Assembly (NCBI RefSeq): GCF_000622245.1
Contig: NZ_KK211416.1
Coordinates: 168,296-232,295, forward strand
DNA length: 64,000 bases
Direction: 5' to 3'
Source of the DNA: Fusobacterium perfoetens ATCC 29250
GTDB lineage: Bacteria > Fusobacteriota > Fusobacteriia > Fusobacteriales > Fusobacteriaceae
Below, piece by piece: positions 1 to 8,304 of the stretch. Position 1 is the first letter of the stretch. Every line of letters begins with the position of its first letter. A model generated the notes under the pieces. That model was not told the origin of the DNA. It saw nothing but the letters and a program-made list of their open reading frames with translations, and made no database searches. Position numbers and translations under genes: made by a program.

Positions 1-32
1 TTATATTAAAATCAATATCAAATAATAATAAA

Positions 33-1817
33 GTAAAATTTATATTCCAGTGAAAATAAGGATTGAAACTTGTAAGTGACTACATATTTATATCCTTTTT
101 TCTTTTGTAAAATTTATATTCCAGTGAAAATAAGGATTGAAACAATTTTTCTTTTTCTAGGTCATACACTTTTATTTTATAGTAAAAATTATATTCCAGT
201 AAAAATAAGGATTGAAACTTCTTTTAGTTCCTCTGCTTCTGTAAGGGTAATACGTAAAAATTATATTCCAGTAAAAATAAGGATTGAAACCATTTCTTTT
301 CCACATATTGGGCATTTCATATTATATAAAATTTATATTCCATTAAAAACAAGGATTGAAACACTGGTGCCACAGTAGGCATTAATCTACATACAGAACT
401 GTAAAAATTATATTCCATTAAAAACAAGGATTGAAACAAACTTGGTAAAGTTGCCTTATCATGTCTTTCTTGCAATAAAAATTATCTTCCAATAAAAATA
501 AGGATTGAAACTTAAATCTTAGTTCATCACCATATTGTTTATAGCTGTATAAAAAATAAATTCCATTAAAAATAAGGATTGAAATTTTAAAAACAAAAAA
601 TTTTGTTGTATCGTTGTAAGTAGTAAAATTTATATTCCAGCAAAAATAAGGATTGAAACAAGTAAGAAAAATTTAAAAATGGCACGTCTTCATGTAAAAA
701 TTAAATTCCATTAAAAACAAGGATTGAAACCCTCAAGACTTTCTTTAATTCTTTCTATCTCTAGGTAAAAATTAAATTCCAATGAAAATAAGGATTGAAA
801 CGTGTTGTTCTAGAGTTTGTATGATTGTACCGTCTTTAGTAAAATTTATATTCCAGTGAAAATAAGGATTGAAACTATAAATTTCTGCTTGCTCTTCTGT
901 ATAGTTTTTTCGTAAAATTTATATTCCAGTGAAAACAAGGATTGAAACATCTTAGAAATATCTATATTATTTCCCTCTGCAATAGTAAAAATTATATTCC
1001 ATTAAAAACAAGGATTGAAACTAATTTTCAGGTGTAGGATAAAAATCCTTATTAAAGTAAAAATTATCTTCTAATAAAAACAAGGATTGAAATCTTGATA
1101 AGTATTCATTATACTTTGGTCTATACTCTATAAAAATTATCTTCACTAAAAATAAGGATTGAAACATTAAAATTGGTTTCCAAGTTCTGTTAGGGATAGA
1201 AGTAAAATTTATATTCCATTAAAAACAAGGATTGAAACTTATAATAAGTTCTCCACTTACATTTATTATCAATAGTAAAAATTATATTCCAATAAAAATA
1301 AGGATTGAAACTCATCAATCACAAGGTCAATTTGAGTAATGATGTATTTTAAAAATTATCTTCCAATGAAAATAAGGATTGAAACACATATTTCTTTTCT
1401 TCATTATATTCTACTTCTGTTGCTGTAAAAATTATATTCCAGTGAAAATAAGGATTGAAACTTTTTCACCCACAATTCTATATTTATTATAATTTTCAGT
1501 AAAAATTATATTCCAATGAAAATAAGGATTGAAACTCGCCATTCCACCACATTTTCAAAGGTCTTAAACATGTAAAAATTAAATTCCAGTAAAAATAAGG
1601 ATTGAAACAAAAATTCCTCCAATTTTAATACATAATGTTTTAAGTAAAAATTAAATTCCAGTGAAAATAAGGATTGAAACTAATCATCCGTATAATAATA
1701 ATCGGTTGTTACTTTTGTAAAAATTAAATTCCAATGAAAATAAGGATTGAAACTACCATTTTATCAATTATCACTTTTTCATAGTCTTGTAAAAATTAAA
1801 TTCCATTAAAAACAAGG
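33..1817 (+). CRISPR. CRISPR array, 25 variable 37-nt repeats, type III-A associated
   Basis: Repeats of 37 nt begin at 33, 107, 182, 254, 326, 401, 475, 549, 623, 694, 765, 839, 912, 985, 1057, 1130 (36 nt), 1202, 1275, 1349, 1425, 1499, 1572, 1644, 1717 and 1789. The 24 spacers are 34-39 nt. The commonest 5' half reads GTAAAAATTATATTCCA; the 3' end AAGGATTGAAAC is nearly invariant, and its last 8 nt match the crRNA 5' handle typical of Cas6-processed type III/I-B systems, so the crRNA sense is plus. The last repeat (1789-1817) loses its 3' end, as expected of the leader-distal end. The leader is not in the window. Bases 1-32 look like the end of another spacer, so the array probably continues leftwards. 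The 24 full repeats show 19 different sequences. Confidence 0.97.
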
Positions 1818-1820
1818 TTA

Positions 1821-1864
1821 TAAAAATGTAATTAAAAAATAAAAAATGTAATTTCCATATATTA
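1821..1864. repeat. 44-nt AT-rich element, copy 1
   Basis: This stretch directly after the degenerate last CRISPR repeat matches 2137-2180 at about 40 of 44 positions. Both copies lie just upstream of a small membrane-protein gene and end in a GTAATTT(C/T)CATAT block. The beginning also resembles the 5' half of a CRISPR repeat. It may be a duplicated promoter or leader; no clear -35/-10 pair is visible. Confidence 0.6.
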
Positions 1865-1901
1865 AAATATTTTCATCAAACAAATATTTTAAGGAGGAAT
1901 T

Positions 1902-2105
1902 ATGGAAGCTATATCAGGAATTTTTTTAATACTAATTCTTATTGGAATGATTTTACTAGGTAGATTAATAGGAGCTTGGATGTTTAGAATCAATGAAATT
2001 ATCAATCTACAAAAAGAAACAAATAATATATTAAGAGAGATAAGATTTGATTTAAAAGAGAAAAAAGAATTAGAAAACAATTTAGAAGAAGAAAATTCAA
2101 AGTAG
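1902..2105 (+). CDS. Small single-pass membrane protein with coiled-coil tail
   Basis: 67 aa, unrecognised family. A strong ribosome binding site (AAGGAGG) precedes the ATG. Residues 4-28 form one hydrophobic membrane segment (SGIFLILILIGMILLGRL). Residues 31-67 are charged and read as a helix rich in Glu, Lys and Leu, probably coiled coil in the cytoplasm. The gene sits between the CRISPR array and the csm operon and has its own terminator. The position invites a CRISPR-linked role, for example as a membrane accessory, but nothing in the sequence proves it. A partnership with the 164-aa membrane protein next door is equally possible. Confidence 0.7.
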   Translation: MEAISGIFLILILIGMILLGRLIGAWMFRINEIINLQKETNNILREIRFDLKEKKELENNLEEENSK

Positions 2106-2133
2106 AACTGTAGAGATACAGTTCTATTTTTTT
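2103..2133 (+). terminator. Rho-independent terminator
   Basis: A 10-bp stem, TAGAACTGTA (2103-2112) with TACAGTTCTA (2117-2126), loop GAGA, then a T run. It closes the 67-aa gene. Confidence 0.85.
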
Positions 2134-2136
2134 ATG

Positions 2137-2180
2137 TAAAAATGTAATTAAAAAATAAAAATGGTAATTTTCATATGTTA
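2137..2180. repeat. 44-nt AT-rich element, copy 2
   Basis: Second copy of the element at 1821-1864, placed between the terminator of the 67-aa gene and the start of the 164-aa gene. The two copies differ at about four positions. Confidence 0.6.
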
Positions 2181-2219
2181 TTATAAAGAAAATTATAGAA
2201 GGGAGATTTATAAAAATAT

Positions 2220-2714
2220 ATGGAAGAAAAACTTAATTGTAAGGAAGTAATAAAATACACTATCTTAGGAGAAATATATATTTATTTTTTTATTTTAATG
2301 TTAAGTATTGCTATAACATTTTTTCAATGGCAAAGTGAATTTTCTATTTTTGTAAAAATAATTCTTTGGGTAATGGTAGAAAGTTTTTTTGGAGGGATAA
2401 TTTTTGCAGGAATAGGAACCCCATTTTATTTGATTATAGAAACAATACAATATATTTTTGAAAAACCAAAAGAATTTTTTGATAATAGCTTATACTTTTT
2501 ATTAAGTGGTATAATAATACATTTTATGGCATATCTCTATTCTTTTTGTATAGTGTTTTTATTAACTCTTTTAAAATTTGATAACCTTTGTGAAAATTTT
2601 TTAAATGTTTCTTTGGCTTTTATAGTGATTGTATCAATATTAGTAAAAATTTTATTTTTTATAGGAATTTTAAAAATTATTGTAATTATTCTAAAGAAAA
2701 TAAAATTTATATAA
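2220..2714 (+). CDS. Polytopic membrane protein, unknown function
   Basis: 164 aa, no recognised family. Four hydrophobic segments are visible at roughly residues 15-35, 45-75, 92-116 and 130-160, with little soluble sequence apart from a short loop around residues 80-90, so it is an integral inner-membrane protein. A ribosome binding site (AGGGAGA) lies about 13 nt before the ATG, a rather wide spacing. It lies between the CRISPR array and the CARF/csm operon, separated from the latter by a strong promoter. Type III systems can carry membrane effectors, but no ligand-binding domain is visible here, so any CRISPR link rests on location only. Confidence 0.65.
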   Translation: MEEKLNCKEVIKYTILGEIYIYFFILMLSIAITFFQWQSEFSIFVKIILWVMVESFFGGIIFAGIGTPFYLIIETIQYIFEKPKEFFDNSLYFLLSGIIIHFMAYLYSFCIVFLLTLLKFDNLCENFLNVSLAFIVIVSILVKILFFIGILKIIVIILKKIKFI

Positions 2715-2733
2715 CGATTTTAAATTAGAATAG

Positions 2734-2762
2734 TTGACAAATATAAATAATTGTAGTATATT
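2734..2762 (+). promoter_or_regulatory. Promoter of the CARF-csm operon
   Basis: TTGACA (2734-2739), 17-bp spacer, TATATT (2757-2762): a near-consensus housekeeping promoter about 25 nt before the first gene of the type III operon. Confidence 0.8.
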
Positions 2763-2786
2763 TTTATCAAATGAAAAGAGGGAATT

Positions 2787-4559
2787 ATGGATAGAAATAA
2801 TATTAAAAGTATTATAAAAAAACAATTTTTGGAAAATAAAATTAGTGAAAATGATTTAGAACTTTTTACTAAGTATCACTTAAATGAAAAATTAGGTGAG
2901 AATGAAAAAATCCAACTTATTGGAATATATAACAAAGTTATAAAAGAAAATGAAAACTTTATATCACAAAAAATTAATATAGACAATATAGATAAGATTA
3001 TAATGTTCCTAAGTATTTCTCCTATCAAAAGTAAAAATGATTTGGAAGATATTATTGATGAAAATCTTTTTAATAAAAATTTAAAGATTTTTAAAAATAT
3101 AAAAGAGTTTATTCTATTGTATTCTAGAGAAACAGAAGAAACATTAGAGATGTTAAAGAAAGAATATGTTGGAATTAAAATTACAGGAATACTTACAGAT
3201 TTTTCTAAGGGATATAACTGTATTGATAATGCAATGCAACAAATTATCCAAGAAAAAAATATAAATCGTGATAATACAATAATTGATTTAACTTTAGGAA
3301 TGAAGTATGTAACAGTATTTTTCTATAAATTAGCAGTTGAAAATGATATTTATGCTATAAATTGGTATACAGAACAACTTCTTAGTTATGAAAAAATCCA
3401 AGATAAAGATGAATATAGATTGATAGATAAAAAGTTTTTTAAAAGATTACCTTTTACAACAAAATTAAAAATTATGATAGAACCTAGAAAAGAAAATTCT
3501 AAAATATATTCCAAAATTAATGAAGGAATAGAAAATTATAATTTTTCTTTGGTAGAAAGTATGTATAGCAAAGTTGGAAATAGAGAAATGGAATTGTTTT
3601 TTAAGAATCTATCTAAACTATATTCCTTTGAAAATATGATTACTTTAGATGTAGATAATTTTTATGAAACTTTAGAAAAAGTTTTAGAAGATATAACAAA
3701 TAAGATTTCACGAGAAAATATAATAAGTGGAAAAATAAAAGAGTATTTAGAATATATTTATTCCTTAGTTTATTATGAAAAGGATATAGAAGATTTAGAT
3801 GAGATTGAACCAAGAAATTTTTCTTGGAAAAATAAATTCTTAAAGATATTTTCAATAGATGAAAAGAATGTAGACAATAAAGCTTCATATCTATTTTTTA
3901 AACGGAGTGAAATTTATTATTATCTAGTTATAAAATATTTAAAGATTAGACAAAAAGAAAATCTTTATTCTTATGATAGATTTTTATTACAAATATCAGG
4001 AGCAATATTGAGGGAGTTGGAAACTAATAGAAAAATTACAAAAGAAAAATTATTAGATAATCCTAAATTACTTTTTGATATTGATATAGATGAAGATTTA
4101 GAAAAATTAGACCCACAAAAAATATTGATAGAAAGTGTTAAAGGAGATTTCTATTTTAGAAATAATATATTATATATAGAAAAATTCCAATTATCAATTA
4201 ATATAAATGAATATCCAGAATTAAGTTTTATGAAAAATAAGGGATTTAAACTATTGTTAGAATTATTAGAAAATCCAGATAGAGAGATACAGGGTAAAAT
4301 CTTATATGGAAAATTAGGAAAATTATCTAATGATTCTGATGAAGTGGAAAGTGAAAAAATTCAAGGACGTTTTAGAAAAAATCTAACAGTTATGAAAGAT
4401 AGAATAAAAGATTTTAATGAAAATATAAAAGAGATAGCCAAAAGGGATAATATAATTTTACCAGATGTAATTATATATGAAAAAAATGTAAATAAAAATA
4501 TAGATGTAGATTTAAAACATTGTATAAAAATAAATCCAGAGATTTATAAAATAGTATAA
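2787..4559 (+). CDS. CARF-like CRISPR ancillary protein with putative C-terminal winged helix
   Basis: 590 aa, first gene of the csm operon, where Csm6 normally sits. Residues 65-230 read as a CARF (cyclic-oligoadenylate-binding) domain: a first strand and loop FLSISPIKS (74-82), and the glycine-containing motif IIDLTLGMKYVTV (165-177), close to the D-x-T-x-G-x-K pattern of CARF ligand loops. Residues 235-470 are helical and unassigned. Residues 486-590 look like an OmpR-type winged helix, with LLELLENPDREIQGKILYGKL followed by a basic helix. The protein has only two His and no R-x4-6-H, so the HEPN RNase of Csm6/Csx1 is absent. It could be a cOA-responsive DNA-binding regulator or an effector with another fold. 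CARF call fairly sure, winged helix tentative. Confidence 0.7.
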   Translation: MDRNNIKSIIKKQFLENKISENDLELFTKYHLNEKLGENEKIQLIGIYNKVIKENENFISQKINIDNIDKIIMFLSISPIKSKNDLEDIIDENLFNKNLKIFKNIKEFILLYSRETEETLEMLKKEYVGIKITGILTDFSKGYNCIDNAMQQIIQEKNINRDNTIIDLTLGMKYVTVFFYKLAVENDIYAINWYTEQLLSYEKIQDKDEYRLIDKKFFKRLPFTTKLKIMIEPRKENSKIYSKINEGIENYNFSLVESMYSKVGNREMELFFKNLSKLYSFENMITLDVDNFYETLEKVLEDITNKISRENIISGKIKEYLEYIYSLVYYEKDIEDLDEIEPRNFSWKNKFLKIFSIDEKNVDNKASYLFFKRSEIYYYLVIKYLKIRQKENLYSYDRFLLQISGAILRELETNRKITKEKLLDNPKLLFDIDIDEDLEKLDPQKILIESVKGDFYFRNNILYIEKFQLSININEYPELSFMKNKGFKLLLELLENPDREIQGKILYGKLGKLSNDSDEVESEKIQGRFRKNLTVMKDRIKDFNENIKEIAKRDNIILPDVIIYEKNVNKNIDVDLKHCIKINPEIYKIV

Positions 4560-4577
4560 AAATGAAAGGAGTATATT

Positions 4578-7100
4578 ATGATAAAGTTACAAGATAATGA
4601 AAAAGTTGCTTTTGCTGGACTTTTACATGATGTAGGAAAGTTACTAAATAGAAGCGATGAATATAGAAAAAATTGTACTTTGGGAACTCAACACCCTCAT
4701 CTTTCATCTTGGTTCATAGATTATTTATTTGAAAATAATATTTTAGAAAAAGATAATGAATTAAAAGAGTTAGTACAAAAACATCATGAAGGACCTTATT
4801 ATGATAAAAGTATAAATCTTAATTCTATTGAGGAAACTAGAGAAAAAAATGGATTAAAGAAATTAGGGCTTATAGTCGCTCGTTCTGATAACTATTCATC
4901 AGCAGAGAGAATAGAAGAAGAAAGTAATTTTGGAAAAAATAATTTTAAAACAAGACCTTTAGATTCTATTTTTAGTAGAATAAATCTTAGAAAAGAAAAT
5001 GAAAAAGATGAGATAAGTAGATATAAAATTTCTATGTTAAGTGAAGATAATATTTTTCCTGATACTAGAGATGAAAATCCACAGACTGCATTAAACTTTG
5101 TTATTGATGAATTTTTAAAAGAAGTTAAAAATATAAAAGTACAAGACGCAAAATCACTTTTTATAAATTTATTTGATTTATTAAAAAAATATACTTGGTC
5201 AATTCCTTCAGATACTCAAAGAAAAGTATGTGATATTTCTCTTTTTGACCATTTAAAAACTACTTCAGCCATAGCTCTTGCTTCATATAATTATCATATT
5301 GAAGAAGAAGGAAATTTAAAAGATATTACACAAGAAAGTATAAAAAGAGATAAAGATGAAAACCATTTTCTTTTAATAGGTGGAGATGTTTCAGGAATAC
5401 AAAAATATATTTATGGATTGGAAAATACTAAAAATACAGCTAAAAGACTTAGAGCACGTTCATTTTTTATAAAACTTTTATCAGATGTAGGAGCTTATAA
5501 AATTATAGATTCTCTTGATTTAACAATAGCAAATATAATTATTTCATCAGGAGGAAAATTTTATATCTTAGCTCAAAATACAGAAAATACTAGAGAGGAA
5601 CTTTTAAAAATAAAAAAAGAGATAAACGATACTTTATATAAAGAATATCAAGCTGACTTATTTTTAAATTTAGAATGGTTAGAAGTTTCTGGTAGAGATT
5701 TAGGAGAAAAGTTTTCTGAAAGATATGATGAATTAAATGATAAATTAGATGTGGGAAAAGGGAAGAAATTTATAGATAATATTTTACATGAGCCAATATT
5801 AGAAAATAAAGATTATGGAAATGGGAAAAAAGTAAGACTTTGTCCTATTTGTAATAAATTTCTTATAGGAGAAAATGAAGAAAGTTGTCCACATTGTCTA
5901 AAAGATTTAGAATTTGGTTCTTTTTTACCTAAAATGAAAAAACTAGCCTTTTATACAAAAAATATAGATGATATCAAACAAAAAGAAGGAAGCATAAATC
6001 TTTTTGGAATCTTATGTAAAATTATAAAAGATGAAGAAATAGAGGGAGAACCATATTTACTAAATTATTATAGTGATGAAATTCAAAGAAATATGGGATA
6101 TGTAAAAGATGTTTATGGTGGATATGTTCCTTTAAATGATAATGGAGCAATAAAAGAGTTTGAAGAGATAGCCAAAGAATCATCTTCAAAAAATTTAGGA
6201 ATTATTAAAGGTGATGTTGATAATTTAGGACTTATTTTTAGTGTTGGTATGAGTGGTTTGGAAGAAGAAATTAAAAATGAAAAAACAGGAAAAGAAGAAA
6301 CGAGAAAAGGGGTAATATCTATTTCAAGAATTGCTACTTTAAGTAGAATGTTAGATAATTTCTTTTCGTACTGGTTACCAAAAACTTTAGAGAAGAATAA
6401 AAAAGAACTTGGTTCAAATTATGTTGTTTATTCTGGTGGAGATGACTTTATGATAGTTTCTTCATGGGATAAAGCAGTAAAAGTTTCAAAATATATAAAT
6501 AAAGAGTTTAATAAATATGTAGCAAATAATGATGATATTACTATAACAATAGGAATAAGTATTACAAAACCATCTGACCCAATATATTTTAGTTCTAAAT
6601 GGGCAACAGAAGCAGAGGAAAAAGGAAAATCAAGTGGAAGAAATGGACTTGTACTTTTTGATACTTATATTCCTTGGGAAAACTTAGAAAAAGTTTTTGG
6701 TTTAATAGATTTCTTTGGTAAAAATTATAGAAAAGAAAAAGAAAATAATGGAATATTTAATCAAGGATTTATATATAGACTTTTACATTATACTGATATG
6801 GCAGAAAGTTATGAAACAACTAAAAATCCTAAATATTTAAAATTTATATCTGACTTTACTTATGATTTATCAAGAAATATTATTCCTAAACTAAAAGAGG
6901 AATATAAAAATAAAGGTATAACTGATGATAAACTTATAAATGAAAAGATAAAAAAAGATGACAGAATAATAAAACTTAATAAATATTTTGGAATAGAAGT
7001 TATAGAAAATCAAGAAGATATGAAATTCTTAAAAATTTATATGAGAGTTGTAATAAATTATATTGTTAGAAAAAATAGAGAGAATAGAGAAGAAAATTAA
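4578..7100 (+). CDS. csm1: Type III-A Cas10/Csm1, HD nuclease and cyclic oligoadenylate synthase
   Basis: 840 aa, large subunit of the Csm effector complex. The N-terminal HD domain is intact, with LLHDVGKLL giving H17-D18. A four-Cys zinc ribbon lies at C422, C425, C437 and C440. The second Palm domain carries YSGGDDF with the GGDD catalytic motif at 620-623. In the family the HD site degrades ssDNA when target RNA is bound, and the GGDD site makes cyclic oligoadenylates from ATP. Both look functional here. The gene follows the CARF-like gene by 18 nt with an AAGGAG ribosome binding site. The cOA product is the expected ligand of that CARF protein. Confidence 0.97.
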   Translation: MIKLQDNEKVAFAGLLHDVGKLLNRSDEYRKNCTLGTQHPHLSSWFIDYLFENNILEKDNELKELVQKHHEGPYYDKSINLNSIEETREKNGLKKLGLIVARSDNYSSAERIEEESNFGKNNFKTRPLDSIFSRINLRKENEKDEISRYKISMLSEDNIFPDTRDENPQTALNFVIDEFLKEVKNIKVQDAKSLFINLFDLLKKYTWSIPSDTQRKVCDISLFDHLKTTSAIALASYNYHIEEEGNLKDITQESIKRDKDENHFLLIGGDVSGIQKYIYGLENTKNTAKRLRARSFFIKLLSDVGAYKIIDSLDLTIANIIISSGGKFYILAQNTENTREELLKIKKEINDTLYKEYQADLFLNLEWLEVSGRDLGEKFSERYDELNDKLDVGKGKKFIDNILHEPILENKDYGNGKKVRLCPICNKFLIGENEESCPHCLKDLEFGSFLPKMKKLAFYTKNIDDIKQKEGSINLFGILCKIIKDEEIEGEPYLLNYYSDEIQRNMGYVKDVYGGYVPLNDNGAIKEFEEIAKESSSKNLGIIKGDVDNLGLIFSVGMSGLEEEIKNEKTGKEETRKGVISISRIATLSRMLDNFFSYWLPKTLEKNKKELGSNYVVYSGGDDFMIVSSWDKAVKVSKYINKEFNKYVANNDDITITIGISITKPSDPIYFSSKWATEAEEKGKSSGRNGLVLFDTYIPWENLEKVFGLIDFFGKNYRKEKENNGIFNQGFIYRLLHYTDMAESYETTKNPKYLKFISDFTYDLSRNIIPKLKEEYKNKGITDDKLINEKIKKDDRIIKLNKYFGIEVIENQEDMKFLKIYMRVVINYIVRKNRENREEN

Positions 7101-7111
7101 GGAGGGAAAAT

Positions 7112-7585
7112 ATGAGACCAAATAATATAGAAGAAGAAAAACAAAAGTTTGAAAAGAATTTAAAAGAGGCTTTTATATTTGATGAAAAGGGATATATAGA
7201 TATTGAAACAGGTTTTTTAAGAGAGAATTTACTTACAAATGAGGCAATAGCTTTAGCTGAATGTTTTAGATATGAGAATTTAACAAATTCGCAAATTAGA
7301 AACTTTTTTAATGAAGTTAAAGCTATAAGAAATATTTTAGATAACAAAGAAGAAAATTGGAATAAAGTATATCCAATGACTTTAATGTTAAAATCAAAGA
7401 TTAATTATAAATATAATAGAAATAAAGACAGTGAAAAAAAATTAAAAACTTTAAAAAAATTTATAGAAAAATCTGTAGATAAAATTATAGAAGAAAACAA
7501 AAAAAATAATGGATATGAAACATTTAAAAATTTTGTAATATATTTTGAGGTTACAATGGGATTTGCAAAACTAAAAAATAATTAG
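7112..7585 (+). CDS. csm2: Csm2, small subunit of the type III-A complex
   Basis: 157 aa, all-helical. The segment LTNSQIRNFFNEVKAI around residues 56-71 matches the conserved helix of the Csm2 family. Csm2 forms the inner small-subunit filament that supports the crRNA-target duplex. It starts 11 nt after csm1 behind a GGAGGG ribosome binding site and is followed 12 nt later by csm3, the usual III-A order. The basic Lys-rich tail is slightly longer than in many homologues. Confidence 0.95.
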   Translation: MRPNNIEEEKQKFEKNLKEAFIFDEKGYIDIETGFLRENLLTNEAIALAECFRYENLTNSQIRNFFNEVKAIRNILDNKEENWNKVYPMTLMLKSKINYKYNRNKDSEKKLKTLKKFIEKSVDKIIEENKKNNGYETFKNFVIYFEVTMGFAKLKNN

Positions 7586-7597
7586 GAGGGAAATTTT

Positions 7598-8290
7598 ATG
7601 AAAATAAATGAAATTAAAGAAATAAATGTAAAATTTAGATTAATAACAGGAACAAGAGTTGGTGGAAGTAATGATATTATAGAGATTGGTGGAAATGATA
7701 GTCCAGTAGTTAGAAATCCACTTACAAAAGAGTTATATATTCCTGGTTCTTCTCTAAAAGGAAAAATGAGAATGCTTATGGAATGGCTAAAAGATAAAAT
7801 TGATGTAAAAGGAGAAACTCATAATTGTGATGATACTGAATGTCCAATATGTAGAGTTTTTGGAAGAGGGGCAGAAAATAGTAAAAAGGCAAAATCTGGA
7901 CCTACAAGAATTTCTATAAAAGATGCTTTTTTAACAGAAGATAGTAAAAAATCTTTAGATGAATTAAAAAATAGAACTGGTTTAGATACAGAATGGAAAT
8001 ATGAAAATACAATAAATAGACTTACTTCAGAAGCAAATCCTCGTAACTCTGAAAGAATACCAGCAGGAATAGAATTTGAATTTAAAATGACTTATAAAGT
8101 TTTAGATATGGAAGATGGAGGAAAAAAGGATAAAGAATTATTTGAAGAAGTAGTTTTAAAAGGGCTAAAAGGTTTAGAAATAGAGGGAATTGGTGGAGGA
8201 GTTTCTCGTGGAAATGGACAAATAGAATTTACAGAAATATTAGTTGATGGAGTAGATTATTTAGAAAAAGTAAAAAATATAAAACTTTAA
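7598..8290 (+). CDS. csm3: Csm3, Cas7-type backbone and target-RNA endonuclease
   Basis: 230 aa RAMP protein of the Cas7 group, the repeated backbone subunit that cuts target RNA every 6 nt. The segment IGGNDSPVVRNP holds the catalytic Asp (D34), matching D33 of the well-studied streptococcal Csm3. The motif YIPGSSLKGKMR (about 47-58) and the Cys/His cluster HNCDDTECPIC (about 75-85) are family hallmarks. The glycine-rich GIGGGVSRGNGQ near the C-terminus is the RAMP G-loop. Target-RNA cleavage should be intact. Confidence 0.97.
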   Translation: MKINEIKEINVKFRLITGTRVGGSNDIIEIGGNDSPVVRNPLTKELYIPGSSLKGKMRMLMEWLKDKIDVKGETHNCDDTECPICRVFGRGAENSKKAKSGPTRISIKDAFLTEDSKKSLDELKNRTGLDTEWKYENTINRLTSEANPRNSERIPAGIEFEFKMTYKVLDMEDGGKKDKELFEEVVLKGLKGLEIEGIGGGVSRGNGQIEFTEILVDGVDYLEKVKNIKL

Positions 8291-8304
8291 AGAGGTGATA
8301 GAAT

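Noticed and set aside
76-378. Open frame of 100 codons at the left end
   Set aside because: It runs through CRISPR repeats and spacers; its repeated YIPVKIRIE segments are just translated repeats.
2787-4559. Csm6 with a HEPN nuclease
   Set aside because: No R-x4-6-H motif anywhere in the protein and only two His residues, so the Csm6 label would be wrong despite the position.
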